NCBI RefSeq assembly: GCF_963855985.1
Contig: NC_087104.1
Span: 11,966,001 to 12,030,000 of the forward strand
Source of the DNA: Ostrinia nubilalis
Taxonomy: Eukaryota > Arthropoda > Insecta > Lepidoptera > Crambidae
Direction of reading: 5' to 3'
Length of the DNA: 64,000 nt
The notes below the pieces were generated by a model. That model was not told the origin of the DNA, did not search any database, and saw only the letters and a list, made by a program, of their open reading frames with translations. Below are positions 10,480 through 20,545 of this stretch, in pieces. Numbering within the stretch: position 1 is the first letter of the stretch; every line of letters begins with the position of its first letter. A program made the position numbers and the translations under genes.

Positions 10480-10600
10480 TCGCTTAGATCGTCATCGATG
10501 CTGGAATTCGTTGCCTGCTGCTGTCTTTCCCGAAGAATATAATACGGGCCTTCTCAAGTTGAAAGTGAATAGGCACTTACAGGGCCGATATGTACCATCT
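10480..10600 (+). pseudogene. LINE reverse transcriptase C-terminal fragment
   Basis: The frame reads WNSLPAAVFPEEYNTGLLKL followed by KVNRHLQGR. WNSLP...VF...FK..V.RHL is the usual C-terminal block of Jockey/CR1-like LINE proteins. No upstream RT domain is attached. Confidence 0.7.
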
Positions 10601-12170
10601 TAGACTGCATCTCAGGTGCGATTGGGGTAAAAAAAGATCGCTTGTCGAAGTTATTTTCGCAATGATTTTGAGTTCAAACGGTTGTCTTGACGTCACATAC
10701 TAGTTGTTACTGCTATCAAATGAGAATATAAACAATGTCTGAAAAAAAGAACCAACAGAACAATAATCATTCTTAAATCTTTCTATAATTAATTATTATT
10801 ATTATTCTTCAAAGTACTAAATTGCGAATCACTCTTTCGCCTCAGTAAAATTTCCTACACACATAAACCTTTGTGAGAAAATAAGCATTTTATACAAGTA
10901 TTTTTCCTTTATTGGAATAACAGTAACGTTTCCCTCTCAAAGTGTAATCACACCAGGAGCCATGAGGCAAAAAACCACAATAATAATAAAATACGTTCAT
11001 ACATTATGTTCGTAGAAAGTAAAGTGTCAAGATATTTACGAAAAATTTATGATATTTTATGTAATAATATTTTTCTGGCAAATACTTATTTAATTTTTAT
11101 TACAGACTCTGAATTTCACTTTATCGAACCCAATTCAATTAATTTAAAGAGGCTTAAAATGAAATAAATAATTAAAAATTGAATTTATACTGAGAAACAA
11201 TTTGACAAGGTGCTCATTTAAAGTTGCAGCGTGGATTTATAATTACCCTTCGAACATTATTTAAATCCATAAAGTATTATGGTACCCTGAAACAGTACCA
11301 CATAAAAAAAATCTTTGCACGTTTCTTAATCATAATATTTTTTCTCATAATGTTGCCATGCTTAAATAAATTAGGTGTTCATTTTCAAAGCAGTTGATAT
11401 TTATCTCCAAAAACACGTAATTTCTTTCCCCATGATCAAGGGTGAAGATTATTCTGGAACAGATAGCTTCTTAATATTTTATGAAGGAATCAAGCCTGTT
11501 TATGGGGTGGTACAAGATATTAACTGGTTATAGCGAAAAATGACACCATGACATTTATACTAAAACACCTATAAGAAGAGGATGGATAGATGGATGGATG
11601 TTTGCTACTCTTTTACACTTAAGCTACTGAACCTTAGATTTTAATTTAATTTAATTTTATTGGAAAACACAACAGATTCCGACATCATTTAGATTAGAAA
11701 TGCTAAATTTACATTACAAGTAATTCTTTAGCGTGTTTCTACAGCATGCTAGTAATGAGTGGCAGATTAAATTAGGTAAAGAGATTACTTTGAATCTTAG
11801 GAAAAAGCATAGGATAGTTTTATCCCGACTTTTAGGAGACAGGCGCGCGGTGAAGACTTTCTATGGCAGACCAAAATTCAGGCGTGTAAAGCCGAAAGCG
11901 TAAGCTTAGCACAAGCTTACGCCTTCGGCTTTACTTTAACTTGTGACCGCTTATAACTTGCCCTAACACCCATGTTATCCCCAAGCGTTGTCCTCTGATT
12001 GAGCTTAATAAATGGATATCTGAGGGCAAATAAGTATTGATGGGCGCTCGCACGGGGCGGCCGGACAAGCGAGCATTTATCACTATACGGGAATTTCTTT
12101 TACGTGAGCTCTCTGAACTTATTTCAGCGTTTTATCTTCTTTAAATCTTTTTCGACGACGACGACGACAT
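10601..12170. other. intergenic with a hairpin
   Basis: No gene is supported. A Helitron-like scrap (GGATGGATGTTTGCTACTCT) lies near 11590, and a hairpin at 11886-11934 is listed separately. The rest is AT-rich and unassigned. Confidence 0.5.
11886..11934. repeat. 22-bp-arm hairpin
   Basis: GTAAAGCCGAAAGCGTAAGC at the left faces GCTTACGCCTTCGGCTTTAC at the right, with one mismatch in 22 and a 5-nt loop (AGCAC). Confidence 0.85.
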
Positions 12171-12292
12171 CATAAAGGTAGCAGGAAGGCGCTGGACGCA
12201 GGCCGCTACCAACCGGGCAATATGGAAAGCATTGGGGGAGGCCTATGTTCAGCAGTGGACGACATATATGGCTGAGATGATGATGATGATGA
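12171..12292 (+). mobile_element. RTE LINE 3' end, ATG-tailed
   Basis: The frame ends at the CAGCAGTGGACG region and is followed by TGGCTGAGATGATGATGATG. It is nearly identical to the copy at 12503 over about 100 bases. Confidence 0.85.
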
Positions 12293-12356
12293 TCTTCTTT
12301 AAAGCCCGGTTTCCACCGAAGCGAAAAGGAGAGGAGATGATGTTTGCATAATCAGT

Positions 12357-12478
12357 CATCATCATTTCAGCCATAGGACGTCCACTGCTGAACACTGGTT
12401 TCCCCCAATGATTTTTATAGAGACTGGTTGGGAGCGACTGCATTCGGCGCTTTCTTGCTACCTTTATGAGGTCGTCAA
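12357..12478 (-). mobile_element. RTE LINE 3' end, ATG-tailed, opposite orientation
   Basis: It begins TCATCATCATTTCAGCCATA on the plus strand and runs to GAGGTCGTCAA. It lies between two plus-strand copies, so transcripts through this interval could form double-stranded RNA. Confidence 0.85.
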
Positions 12479-12502
12479 TTCGTTCAGTTCACTCATTCCT
12501 AT

Positions 12503-12679
12503 AAGCGAGGCCTCGTACCGGAAAACGCAGCGTGTGACGTCCACCCACAAGGTGAACCGACGACATCATAAAGGTAGCAGGAAGGCGCTGGACGCAGGCC
12601 GCTACCAACCGGGCAACATGGAAAGCATTGGGGGAGGCCTATGTTCAGCTGTGGACGTCCTATGGCTGAGATGATGATG
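12503..12679 (+). mobile_element. RTE LINE 3' end with 12-bp target duplication
   Basis: ACTCATTCCTAT flanks it at 12491-12502 and again at 12680-12691. The 5' truncated coding end includes KTQRVTSTHKVNRRHHK, and the tail is GGCTGAGATGATGATG. Confidence 0.9.
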
Positions 12680-12691
12680 ACTCATTCCTAT

Positions 12692-13073
12692 TCGTGTGTC
12701 TATTGTGTGAACTGAAATAACAGTTAGAGTTATATACTCAAAAACTTCCAAATCAGAATAATACCAAGGCACCTTTGTACAAGCAAAGTAAATCACGAAT
12801 CAATCTCTACAAATGAAGCAAAAACTCAATAATGCGAGACAATCCCAAATCAGATCTACCAGTCAACATTCGAGGATGTTTTCCTCCTTACAAACATAAC
12901 TTCGGATGGGAAATGACACTTCCGTCTCCCAAATTTACGATATCGTCGGCGAAATGAGAATAATATCGGTATTTCGCTCTGTTGTGATACGGACTGATAA
13001 GTAAATGATGACGGCACGTATCTAAATATTATAACTCAAAGCTGACTGACTGACTGACTGACATAGTGATTGG
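12692..13073. other. unassigned, CTGA microsatellite
   Basis: Nothing is recognised apart from a CTGA tandem run at about 13041-13061, just before the SINE. Confidence 0.5.
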
Positions 13074-13182
13074 TCGGCCGTTTGGTGTAGTGGTTCAGAG
13101 CGGACTACTATGCCGAGAGGTCCCGGGTTCGATTCCCGGCCGGGCAGAAATTGAAATGATGAATTTTAATTTCTGTGACGGG
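13074..13182 (+). mobile_element. tRNA-derived SINE, 5' part of a split copy
   Basis: The head holds TTTGGTGTAGTGGTTC (A-box region) and GGGTTCGATTCCC (B box), then GAAATTGAAATGATGAATTT. An intact relative lies at 61600-61862 on the minus strand. Here the SINE stops at ACGGG, where the LTR element begins, resumes at 15628, stops again at 15652 and finishes at 18199-18326. Confidence 0.9.
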
Positions 13183-13312
13183 TGTTGGGTTCCAACACTA
13201 AAACTCATTCATTCCTTCATTCGTTCGATCTTGTGACGTATGTATTTGAGCGCCTTTCGCGCCCAGTAGCGTTTCGTACTCCGGCCATTACACTTGTGAT
13301 TGTGTGTATTAA
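13183..13312 (+). repeat. 5' LTR remnant
   Basis: These 130 bases match 15415-15544 exactly. The match breaks at the deletion junction after GTGTGTATTAA. Confidence 0.9.
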
Positions 13313-15065
13313 CAGGGTTAAAGCGATCACCAAAAATCTATCTGTTTGTCGCTGGCTTTATGTAAACACTGAAAACAATCCTGCGGATTATGTAAGTAGG
13401 GGCGTTTCACCCAGTGAGCTTCACGATTGTCGCATGTGGTGGGATGGGCCTGAAATTTTGCTCGATAATAAATACAATTTTGAATCTGAAATAGATTTAC
13501 CTGCAAACTTACCTGAGACCAAGTCCGGGTCAGCATTCTCTACCAGTCAACTCTCCACATACACGGGTGACATTTTTGATCATTTACGTAATTATTCTGG
13601 CATACACAAGATGGTACGTACGTTGGCTTATGTATTGCGGTTTGTAAACAACATAAAAGGTGACAAAATATCTTACAATTATTTGTCATCTTCTGAATTG
13701 AATAATGCTTTATTGTTGATAATTAAGAATGAACAAGAATTATATTTTAAGGACGAAATTGCATGTTTAAGAAATAATAAACCTGTTAAGGGTCCCTTGC
13801 AAAGTCTATGCCCATTTTTAGATTGTAAAGGCATTTTGCGTGTTGGCGGCAGACTACACCATTCTAATATTCCATATGCACATAAGCATCAGGTTATTTT
13901 GCCCAAAAAATGTCATATTACTGATTGTATTATAAAGTCTGAGCATGAAAGACTGTTACATGCGGGACCGAAGCTATTATTGTGTAATTTAAATCAAAAA
14001 TTTTGGATTGCAAACGGTTTAATGTATGTTAAGAAATTAACTAAGGATTGTGTATTATGTTTCAGACACAAGGCTAGTGCCTCCAAGCAGTTGATGGGTT
14101 CCTTGCCAGCCGATAGAGTGACCGCTATGAGTCGCCCCTTTGAAAAGGTTGGAGTGGATTTTGCTGGGCCTATAAATGTAAAACTTTCGCGAGTGAGACG
14201 ATCCCTAGTGGGTAAAGGCTATATCTGCGTATTTGTATGCTTTGCTACAAAAGCGGTTCATCTTGAACTCGCATCAGATCTTACCACAGAAACCTATCTC
14301 GCGTGTCTCAAAAGACTTATCTCTAGAAGAGGGTTGCCCAGGGAAATCTACTCTGACAATGCTAGCACCTTTAAAGGCGCACGGAACCAATTAGCTGAAC
14401 TCTATTCACTGCAGGCATCTGGTAGTCACCAAAATAAAGTATGTCAATTTGCTGCCAATCAAGGCATAAACTTTCATTTTGTTCCGGCCTACTCGCCTAC
14501 ATTTGCGGGACTTGCAGAGGCTGCAGTGAAGAGCACTAAATACCACTTAAAAAGAGTGTTACAATCACAATTGTTAACTTATGAACAGATAAATACAATC
14601 TTAATTGAAATTGAATGTATATTGAATTCAAGACCACTTATTCCATTGTCATCAGATGTAAATGATTTTAGTTACTTGACACCGGGACATTTTTTAATAG
14701 GAAATTCACTAACAATGTACCCTGAAAATGATGTAACAAATATTCCTTCCAACAGACTTAAATTTTGGCAGCTATGTAATCAAATTAAACAATCATTTTG
14801 GAAAATGTGGTACAAGCAATATCTTAATAGTTTGCAAAATAGGCCTAAATGGCTAGATGTTTTACCCAATGTAAAGGTAGGCACAATTGTAATTTTGAAA
14901 GAGGATAATGTACCTGTAATGTCTTGGCCCATGGCTAGAGTTACTAAGGTTTTTCCTGGTCATGATGGCCGCGTAAGAGCGGTAGAAGTAATAAGGTCTA
15001 ATAGAAAGAGCCATGTGCGCTCTATTCGTAAAATCTGTATCCTACCTATAGATGATAATAATTAA
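13312..15065 (+). CDS. Pao/BEL polyprotein remnant: RNase H end, integrase, DUF5641
   Basis: An open frame runs without break to TAA at 15063-15065. It is formally open from 13182 through the LTR, so its first 43 residues in that numbering are chance. After the RNase H tail (WLYVNTENNPADYVSRG) come an integrase zinc domain with His255, His260, Cys290 and Cys293, then the catalytic core with Asp326 (VGVDFAGP), Asp392 (YSDNAS) and Glu446 (AGLAEAA), then a C-terminal domain of the DUF5641 type (LNSRPLIPL, MARVTKVFPG). In an intact element this enzyme inserts the cDNA into the host genome. Without the 5' coding part there is no native start, so production of protein is doubtful. Confidence 0.9.
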
Positions 15066-15145
15066 TTTTAAGTAACGTTAAATATTATTCGTAATATCTG
15101 TATCCTACCTATAGATGATAATAATTAATTATAAGTTAATGTTAA
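15024..15145 (+). repeat. 63-bp tandem duplication over the Pao stop codon
   Basis: ATTCGTAAAATCTGTATCCT at 15024 recurs as ATTCGTAATATCTGTATCCT at 15087, and the similarity continues through the stop codon and the AATTAAT run. The second copy is non-coding. Confidence 0.85.
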
Positions 15146-15414
15146 GTACTAACTAGGTAACATAGTGACAAATAGGTTGCCTTGTAGCGCTGTACTCCCA
15201 TTTTTTTTTGTTTTCCCTTTGGACATCGTTGTTCATTGAGTAGTAACTAAACTTTGTATAAGTAATAATGTATTCACCTTTCATATGAAAATTAATATCT
15301 TATGTAAGTCTATACATGCGTCACAGTTCCTTTTTTATGTATTATAGCTCGCTGTTATTGGTAATTGTAATTTGCTTATAAATAAGAGTTCTCTCCTTTT
15401 GTAGAGGTGGAGCA

Positions 15415-15627
15415 TGTTGGGTTCCAACACTAAAACTCATTCATTCCTTCATTCGTTCGATCTTGTGACGTATGTATTTGAGCGCCTTTCGCGCCCAGTA
15501 GCGTTTCGTACTCCGGCCATTACACTTGTGATTGTGTGTATTAAACTGTGCAGACCTGGCAATAAACTTAATTAGTGAAACACGGCCTTTCAATCATCAA
15601 CACCTACAACAACTTCGCTGCCCTACA
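15415..15627 (+). repeat. 3' LTR of the Pao element
   Basis: It spans 213 bp from TGTTGGG to CCCTACA and includes AATAAA at 15561, a likely polyadenylation signal. The full LTR length is known only from this copy. Confidence 0.88.
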
Positions 15628-15652
15628 ACGGGTCTGGGTGTTACTATGTATA
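15628..15652 (+). mobile_element. SINE, middle part of the split copy
   Basis: ACGGGTCTGGGTGTTACTAT followed by GTATA continues the SINE exactly where 13182 stopped. The intact relatives read GGGTCTGGGTGTTTTCTATG. Confidence 0.88.
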
Positions 15653-16002
15653 ATATCGATAGTGGAAGTATCAATTAATGTAAGGGACATTTTGGCCAAA
15701 ATGAGTTATATATACCAACGCATTCAGAATTTTCGGCTCTATCGATTGGTATACTTGAAATGTTGATATCTTTAAAAAAATGTCCCTTACCTTAAACATT
15801 TTTAGTCGTCTGAATACGACTTTTGGGGAAACAAATGATTTAAAGGACGTAAATTCCTTTTAATAATACAATTCAGCCCTTACCCTAAACTGTTGGTTTT
15901 AACTTTTGAACTCATTGAACCTTACTTCATTTAAAACTTTTTGATTTATTATAATTAGGCCCTTACGTTAATATGCATATAGGATATCAATTACTTTTTT
16001 TG

Positions 16003-16100
16003 GTGGTGATATGCATTTAATGCCTCCCACTCCTACTACACTTATGAACACTAAGTTGTCTTGTTTCTATCTTTTTTCTGTTCATTTTTACGCAGTTGGG
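16003..16100 (+). repeat. left arm of an inverted repeat around the RTE fragment
   Basis: The block with AAGTTGTCTTGTTTCTATCT and CATTTTTACGCAGTTGGG recurs inverted at 17623-17705, on the other side of the RTE fragment. Part of it recurs again in direct orientation at 17725-17795. Confidence 0.8.
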
Positions 16101-16104
16101 TTTT

Positions 16105-17617
16105 TGACCGAGGGGCTGAAGGCTCTTCAGAAGCTGTTCAATTCCGTCATCCTCGAAGGAAAAACGCCTACGGTATGGCACAGAAGTGTGGTGACACTCT
16201 TCTTCAAAAAAGGCGACAAAACCTTGTTGAAGAATTATAGACCCATCTCACTTCCGAGCCATGTCTACAAGCTGTTTTCGAGAGTCATTACGAATCGTCT
16301 CGCTCGTAAGCTCGATGACTTCCAGCCTCTCAATCTCTCAATCGCTTTAGTACACCACATACATACGCCACGGCAAATTATACAGAAGACCGAGGAGTAT
16401 AGTCAGTCACTTTGCCTGGCGTTTGTGGACTATGAGAAAGCTTCGATCGAGACCTGGGCAGTACCTACTACAGTTTCTCCAACGGTGTCAAATTGACTAC
16501 CTATATCGATACATCGAAATGTTGAAAGGCTTGTACGAAAACGCCACAATGTCGTTCCGTCTCCAGGATCAAGACTCGAAACCAGTTGCAGCAGCAGACA
16601 GGGGGAACTGAAAACTCCGAAACTGTTTCTGGACTGGAACGGATTCGGCATAAATATCAACGGTGACTAAATAACCCACCTTCGATTCGCAAACGATATC
16701 ATAGCCATGGCTGAGACCGTGGAAGATCTAGGCACAATGCAAAATGGCCTGAGTCGAGCCTCTCAACAAGGGGGTCTTAAAATGAAACATGGACAAGACA
16801 AAATCATGTCAAATGTCCGTGTTGCACCCACTCCTCTAAAGGTTGGATACTCTACACTCGGCAGTTGTTGACACTTATATATACCTAGTACAAACAGTCC
16901 AGTTAGGCTGGTTATAGTGTCACGCGGACCGTCCAGTGCGGATCCGCTTCACACAGCCGATCTGTAAACTTCGAGGAAGCGTTTTAGAGTAATGCGGTCC
17001 GCAGGAATCGCTCGCTCCCTATCAGTTCATACAGATTGGCTGTGCGGAGCGATCCGCACTGACGGTCTGCGTGACACTAAAACCAGCCTTAGGTAGGTCT
17101 TACTTCGAGGAAGAGGTCAATCGTCGAATCCAACTCGGCTGGCAACGTTCAGGAAACTTCGTGATATTCTCACGTCTGAAATATCGCACTGTCTCAAGAC
17201 AAAAGTCTTTGATAACTTATGGATCTGAGACATGGTCGCTTACTGTGGGCCTCATAAGAAGACTCAAGGTCAAAGGCGATGGAGGGTGCTATGCTCGTAG
17301 TGATTGCACCAGAAATGACGTGATCCGCAGGAGAACCAAAGTGACTGACATAGTCCGCAGAATCGCTAAAATCAAGTGGCAGTGGATGGAGCTCGTAGCT
17401 TGCAAAGCTGATGGCCGCTGGGGCAGAAAAATTCTTGAGTGGCGACCACGAGCTGGAAGACGTAATGTGCTGCAGACCCCCACTAGGTCGACCGACGATC
17501 TGGTGAAGGTTGTAGGAGGTGCCTGGATGCGGGTGGCGCAGGACCGGTTGTTGTGGAAATCCTTGGCGGAAGACCTTTGTCCAGCAGTGGACGTCATTCG
17601 GCTAAAACGAACGAACG
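16105..17617 (+). pseudogene. RTE-clade LINE polyprotein, 5' truncated and broken
   Basis: This is the longest RTE copy here. It reads from the RT domain (LFNSVILEG, FFKKGDKTLLKNYRPISL, FVDYEKA) across several frames to the C-terminal end and an ACGAACGAACG tail. Damage is clear. Two codons are missing after FVDYEKA. The FADD box at 16686-16697 reads FAND, so a metal-binding Asp is lost. There are frame breaks near 16490 and 16620. A MITE interrupts it at 16906-17088. It is dead, but it identifies the family of all the short 3' ends in the window. Confidence 0.9.
16906..17088. mobile_element. PIF/Harbinger-type MITE nested in the RTE copy
   Basis: The 28-bp inverted ends differ at two positions (GGCTGGTTATAGTGTCACGC at the left, GCGTGACACTAAAACCAGCC at the right). 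TTA flanks both sides (16903-16905 and 17089-17091). Removing the MITE and one TTA restores a continuous RTE reading, which proves the order of insertion. Confidence 0.92.
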
Positions 17618-17622
17618 ATAAT

Positions 17623-17795
17623 TGAAAAAAAAAACCTAACTGCGTAAAAATGAACAGAAAAAGATAGAAACAAGACAACTTGTTCACAAATGCAGACGTA
17701 GGCATCATCAGTGACTAAATGTTTTGTTGGTGATGTGTATTTGATGCCTCCAACTGCATTTGTGAACACTAAGTTGTCTTGTTTCTATCTCTTCT
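17623..17795. repeat. inverted and direct copies of the 16003 block
   Basis: 17623-17705 is the reverse complement of the left arm, and 17725-17795 is a further copy in direct orientation. Together with 16003-16100 these could fold into a long stem around the RTE fragment. Confidence 0.75.
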
Positions 17796-18198
17796 CTTCG
17801 TTTTGTTAATGAATACTCGAATGCAACCTCTACTTACATCAGGTTTCAATGTTAAAATTGTCAAGTTACAATAATATTACTGTCGTGTTTATTCTTAAAT
17901 GTACCTTACAACATACATGACATTCCATACTGTGAAATTTCAACATTGTAAGGTACAGTCAAGCTCGTTTTTTTAATGTAAGGGACATGCTATCTTTTAA
18001 ACTACCCATTTTTCGAAAATTTGGCGTTAATATTATGAAAGAACAGAAAATTCTAAGAATCTTTGCCATAGAAACTATTTAAATCGTAACATCACATAAA
18101 AAGATATTGAGGTATAAAGAAAAAAAAAATCGTTTTTTGGCTCTCCTGAAAAGTCGTGTTTTGTCCCTTACAGTAATTGATATTTCCACTATCGATAT

Positions 18199-18326
18199 GT
18201 ATGTATTTAAAAAAAAAAGTATATAAGTAGTATATCCGTTAAGCTAGCACCCATAACACAAGCATTAAGTTGCTTACTTTGGGGCTAGCTGGCGCTGTGT
18301 GAAATTGTCCAAAGATTTTATTTATC
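18199..18326 (+). mobile_element. SINE, 3' part of the split copy
   Basis: GTATGTATTTAAAAAAAAAA, then TATCCGTT, an ACCCATA block and GTCCAAAGATTTTATTTATC match the 3' halves of the SINEs at 20170, 44320 and 56355. Confidence 0.85.
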
Positions 18327-18480
18327 AACGCACAACCCAAACCACTGGACCGATCGGGCTGAAAGGCATACAGGTAGATGTTATGACGTAGGCATCCGCT
18401 AAGAAAGGATTCTACGAAACTCCACCCTTAAGGGAGTAAAACGGGATCCACGCGTACGACGTCGCGGGCGGCCGCCAGTA
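18327..18480 (+). mobile_element. Helitron 3' fragment
   Basis: GACCGATCGGGCTGAAAGGC, then GTAGGCATCCGCTAAGAAAG, then GGGAGTAAAACGGGATCCAC lead to the terminal GC-rich hairpin. The last four bases read CCAG where CTAG is expected. Confidence 0.7.
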
Positions 18481-18502
18481 TCTACATATACCACAAAATA
18501 GA

Positions 18503-18676
18503 CAGTTCGTTTCAGCCGAATGACGTCCACTGCTGGACAAAGACCTCCCCCAAGGAATTCCACAAAGACCGGTCCTGCGCCGCCCGCATCCAGGCACCTC
18601 CCGCGACCTACACCAGATCGTCGGTCCACCTAGTGGGAGGCCTGCCCACACTACGTCTTCCGACTCGTGGTCGCCG
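18503..18676 (-). mobile_element. RTE LINE 3' end
   Basis: This is a minus-strand C-terminal fragment with GRSLSSSGRHSAET in one frame and the AACG tail next to 18503. It is cut at the SRK codons of the RPRAGRR region. Confidence 0.85.
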
Positions 18677-19394
18677 TGCCAATATAGACAGTAACAGAAG
18701 AAAATCACCTGTATGTACTTAATTTTGCATACTCACACAGACGCGTCTTAAGCGGGCGGCATTCGCGCACTGGTTTAGACTGGTTTGCGATTACTGGCGA
18801 TATCGTGTCCGTGAGCGTTGTCTATGTGTGCGTTGCCCAAGAGCACTTTGTACGTAAATGGTCTTCTGCTCCTATGTACGTTGTGACTAATGTAGTTGTA
18901 ATAGAGGTAGGCTGATGCCAGGTAATATTGGAATAACGTTAAAACGTTAACGTTAATCACCCGCAAACAAAGTAATTTTGATTACAAGTCCTATAACAAT
19001 ATAGTAAGTAACAACACATGTCATTTACGATCCGTATACAACCGTACGAACGAAAACAAGCTGTAATATTATTACCTAAGGTTCTACAATAATAAACTAC
19101 TAACTCTATTAAGTACTAAACTTCTACCGATAACCCAAATCTAACATAAATCATGTACACTCCATAACTTTATATTACACCCAATAAAATCCAATTTCGT
19201 CTAATCAGCTGAGTTACGAAGTTCAATAATAAATTGGGGCATTTATAAAAATGACAATAAAAGTACTGGATCGATTGTGAAAGGTCGTATAATAGCGGTA
19301 ATTCTGCTTCGCCATCCAAAATTAATGCGCCATTCGGTTCAACACAGATTGTATAGCTGTAAGAGTTTATAGCGCAAACGGTACAGCCAACTTA
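18677..19394. other. intergenic, nothing recognised
   Basis: This is AT-rich unassigned sequence without a supportable repeat or gene. Confidence 0.5.
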
Positions 19395-19550
19395 GGCCCA
19401 GGATCCACCAAGGCAGAGCGGAGAAAAGCGGAGAAGTATCGGGCCGTCAAATTTTTCTACGCTGGAGCTGTAGAACGGAGAGGAGAAGTGGAAATAATAA
19501 AATCAGATGGGTTAATCAAAACACTTCTCCGCTCTGCTCCGCTAAGGCCC
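19395..19550. mobile_element. related short GGCGGAG-type inverted-repeat element
   Basis: ACCAAGGCAGAGCGGAGAAA at the left faces ACTTCTCCGCTCTGCTCCGC at the right. It abuts and resembles the next element. No clean target duplication is seen. Confidence 0.55.
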
Positions 19551-19553
19551 TAA

Positions 19554-19997
19554 AGCCCGTTTTTTACCAAGGCGGAGCAGAGGGGAGAAGTATTTTGAAT
19601 AACCATTTTCGTTATTTCAACATCTCCTCTTCACTCAGCTTCGTTGGAATTGGATCGAGCGCAGAGGAGAGGAGATTAGATGTGTCGGGCGGCCTCATTT
19701 TTATTCTTTATTTAAAAAGATCACCAACAAGTTTACACTTACAACAATTTTTCTATAGAATAATTATGAGTAGATATCTATCTGGAGAGAAGCGGCATCG
19801 CGCATCGTTCCCCGCTGCCTTCTCCTCGCATTTCACACACTCGAAAGCGTCTTATGATTCATAGATAGCAATAGAGTGACAGCTGACAACTACACACAGC
19901 ACACAGGAGATCCTCTCCTTTCGTCTCCTCTCCGCTTTCGTGGAAATAAACCTGCCAGTTTTGCCGCACACCTCTCCGCTTTGGTAGAAACTGGGCT
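19554..19997. mobile_element. MITE (AGCCCGTTT...AAACTGGGCT) with TAA duplication
   Basis: The left end AGCCCGTTTTTTACCAAGGC faces CTTTGGTAGAAACTGGGCT. TAA flanks both ends (19551-19553 and 19998-20000), the PIF/Harbinger pattern. An end-only copy starts at 34627 and a scrap lies at 12303. Confidence 0.8.
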
Positions 19998-20157
19998 TAA
20001 ATATTAATATGCGTTAGATAAGATTCGAATTGCCGTGGTTGCAAACTTAGGCATTACGTCTTATGTTATGAAGTAGGTACCCAGGCTTGGAACATTTACA
20101 TTTAGGAGCGAAGAGAACTTTGTATTTTGGAACGTTATGGACTTATGGTACATAAGT

Positions 20158-20347
20158 TAACATTTGTGTGCATGAACATATTTGTTTGTATTGGACTGGG
20201 TGTTTTCTATGTATAATAAGTATGTATTTACAAAAAAAAAGTATTTAAGTATGTTTATATCCGTTGTCTAGTACCCATAGTACAAGCTTTGCTTAGTTTG
20301 GGACTAGAAGCGCAGTGTACAATGTCCAAGGATATTTATTATTATTA
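20158..20347 (+). mobile_element. SINE, 5' truncated
   Basis: It lacks the tRNA head but keeps ACATTTGTGTGCATGAACAT, GGACTGGGTGTTTTCTATGT and the TAGTACCCATAGTACAAGCT to AAGGATATTTATT end. It is about 95% like 44320 by eye. Confidence 0.88.
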
Positions 20348-20545
20348 TTCAGCCAAACCAACGCGTACAGTCTGAGTGCGCGATGGCGATCAGATGTCGT
20401 GTATGAATTTGTAGCGATGAGTTCACATCAACGCGTCCTGTCATTGGTCTTGGTGATCTATGCACGCGCAGTGATCGCCATCGTCATCACCGACCGACTG
20501 ACCTAAGATGCGCGCCGTGATAAAATCATATCGATGATTCTAGAC
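20348..20545. mobile_element. inverted-repeat fragments with CGCGATGGCGATC
   Basis: CCAAACCAACGCG with GTGCGCGATGGCGATCAG faces CAGTGATCGCCATCGTC near 20480, relating it to the MITE at 8124. CCTAAGATGCGCGCCGTGAT at 20502 matches one end of the element at 60036. The boundaries are unclear. Confidence 0.45.

Larger units (their letters stand above)
13183..15627 (+). mobile_element. Pao/BEL LTR retrotransposon, internally deleted
   Basis: The element has TG...CA termini and a 5-bp target duplication, ACGGG (13178-13182 and 15628-15632). The 3' LTR is 15415-15627. The left LTR survives only as its first 130 bases (13183-13312), which are identical to the 3' LTR. It then runs straight into the end of the RNase H region. 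The rest of the 5' LTR, primer site, gag, protease, reverse transcriptase and most of RNase H are gone. A purine-rich stretch, GTAGAGGTGGAGCA, precedes the 3' LTR. The identical LTR overlap points to recent insertion. Confidence 0.92.
15653..18198. mobile_element. unclassified DNA transposon inserted in the SINE, itself a host of insertions
   Basis: The termini ATATCGATAGTGGAAGTATC and GATATTTCCACTATCGATAT are inverted over about 37 bp with two or three differences. The motif TGTAAGGGACA occurs in both termini and again subterminally in inverted or direct form (about 15779 and 17974). The SINE continues on both sides, so this is one insertion. It contains inverted repeats, an RTE fragment and a MITE. 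No transposase is visible. Confidence 0.75.

Noticed and set aside
13074..13146. possible true tRNA gene
   Set aside because: The A and B boxes are good, but the acceptor ends do not pair and the sequence continues into a SINE body.
13182..13311. N-terminal 43 residues of the 627-codon Pao frame as coding sequence
   Set aside because: This part lies in the LTR and begins with GTG. It is open by chance, and real homology begins at the RNase H tail.
17289..17708. 139-codon minus-strand frame
   Set aside because: It is antisense to the RTE coding end and continues into the inverted repeat, so it is a shadow.
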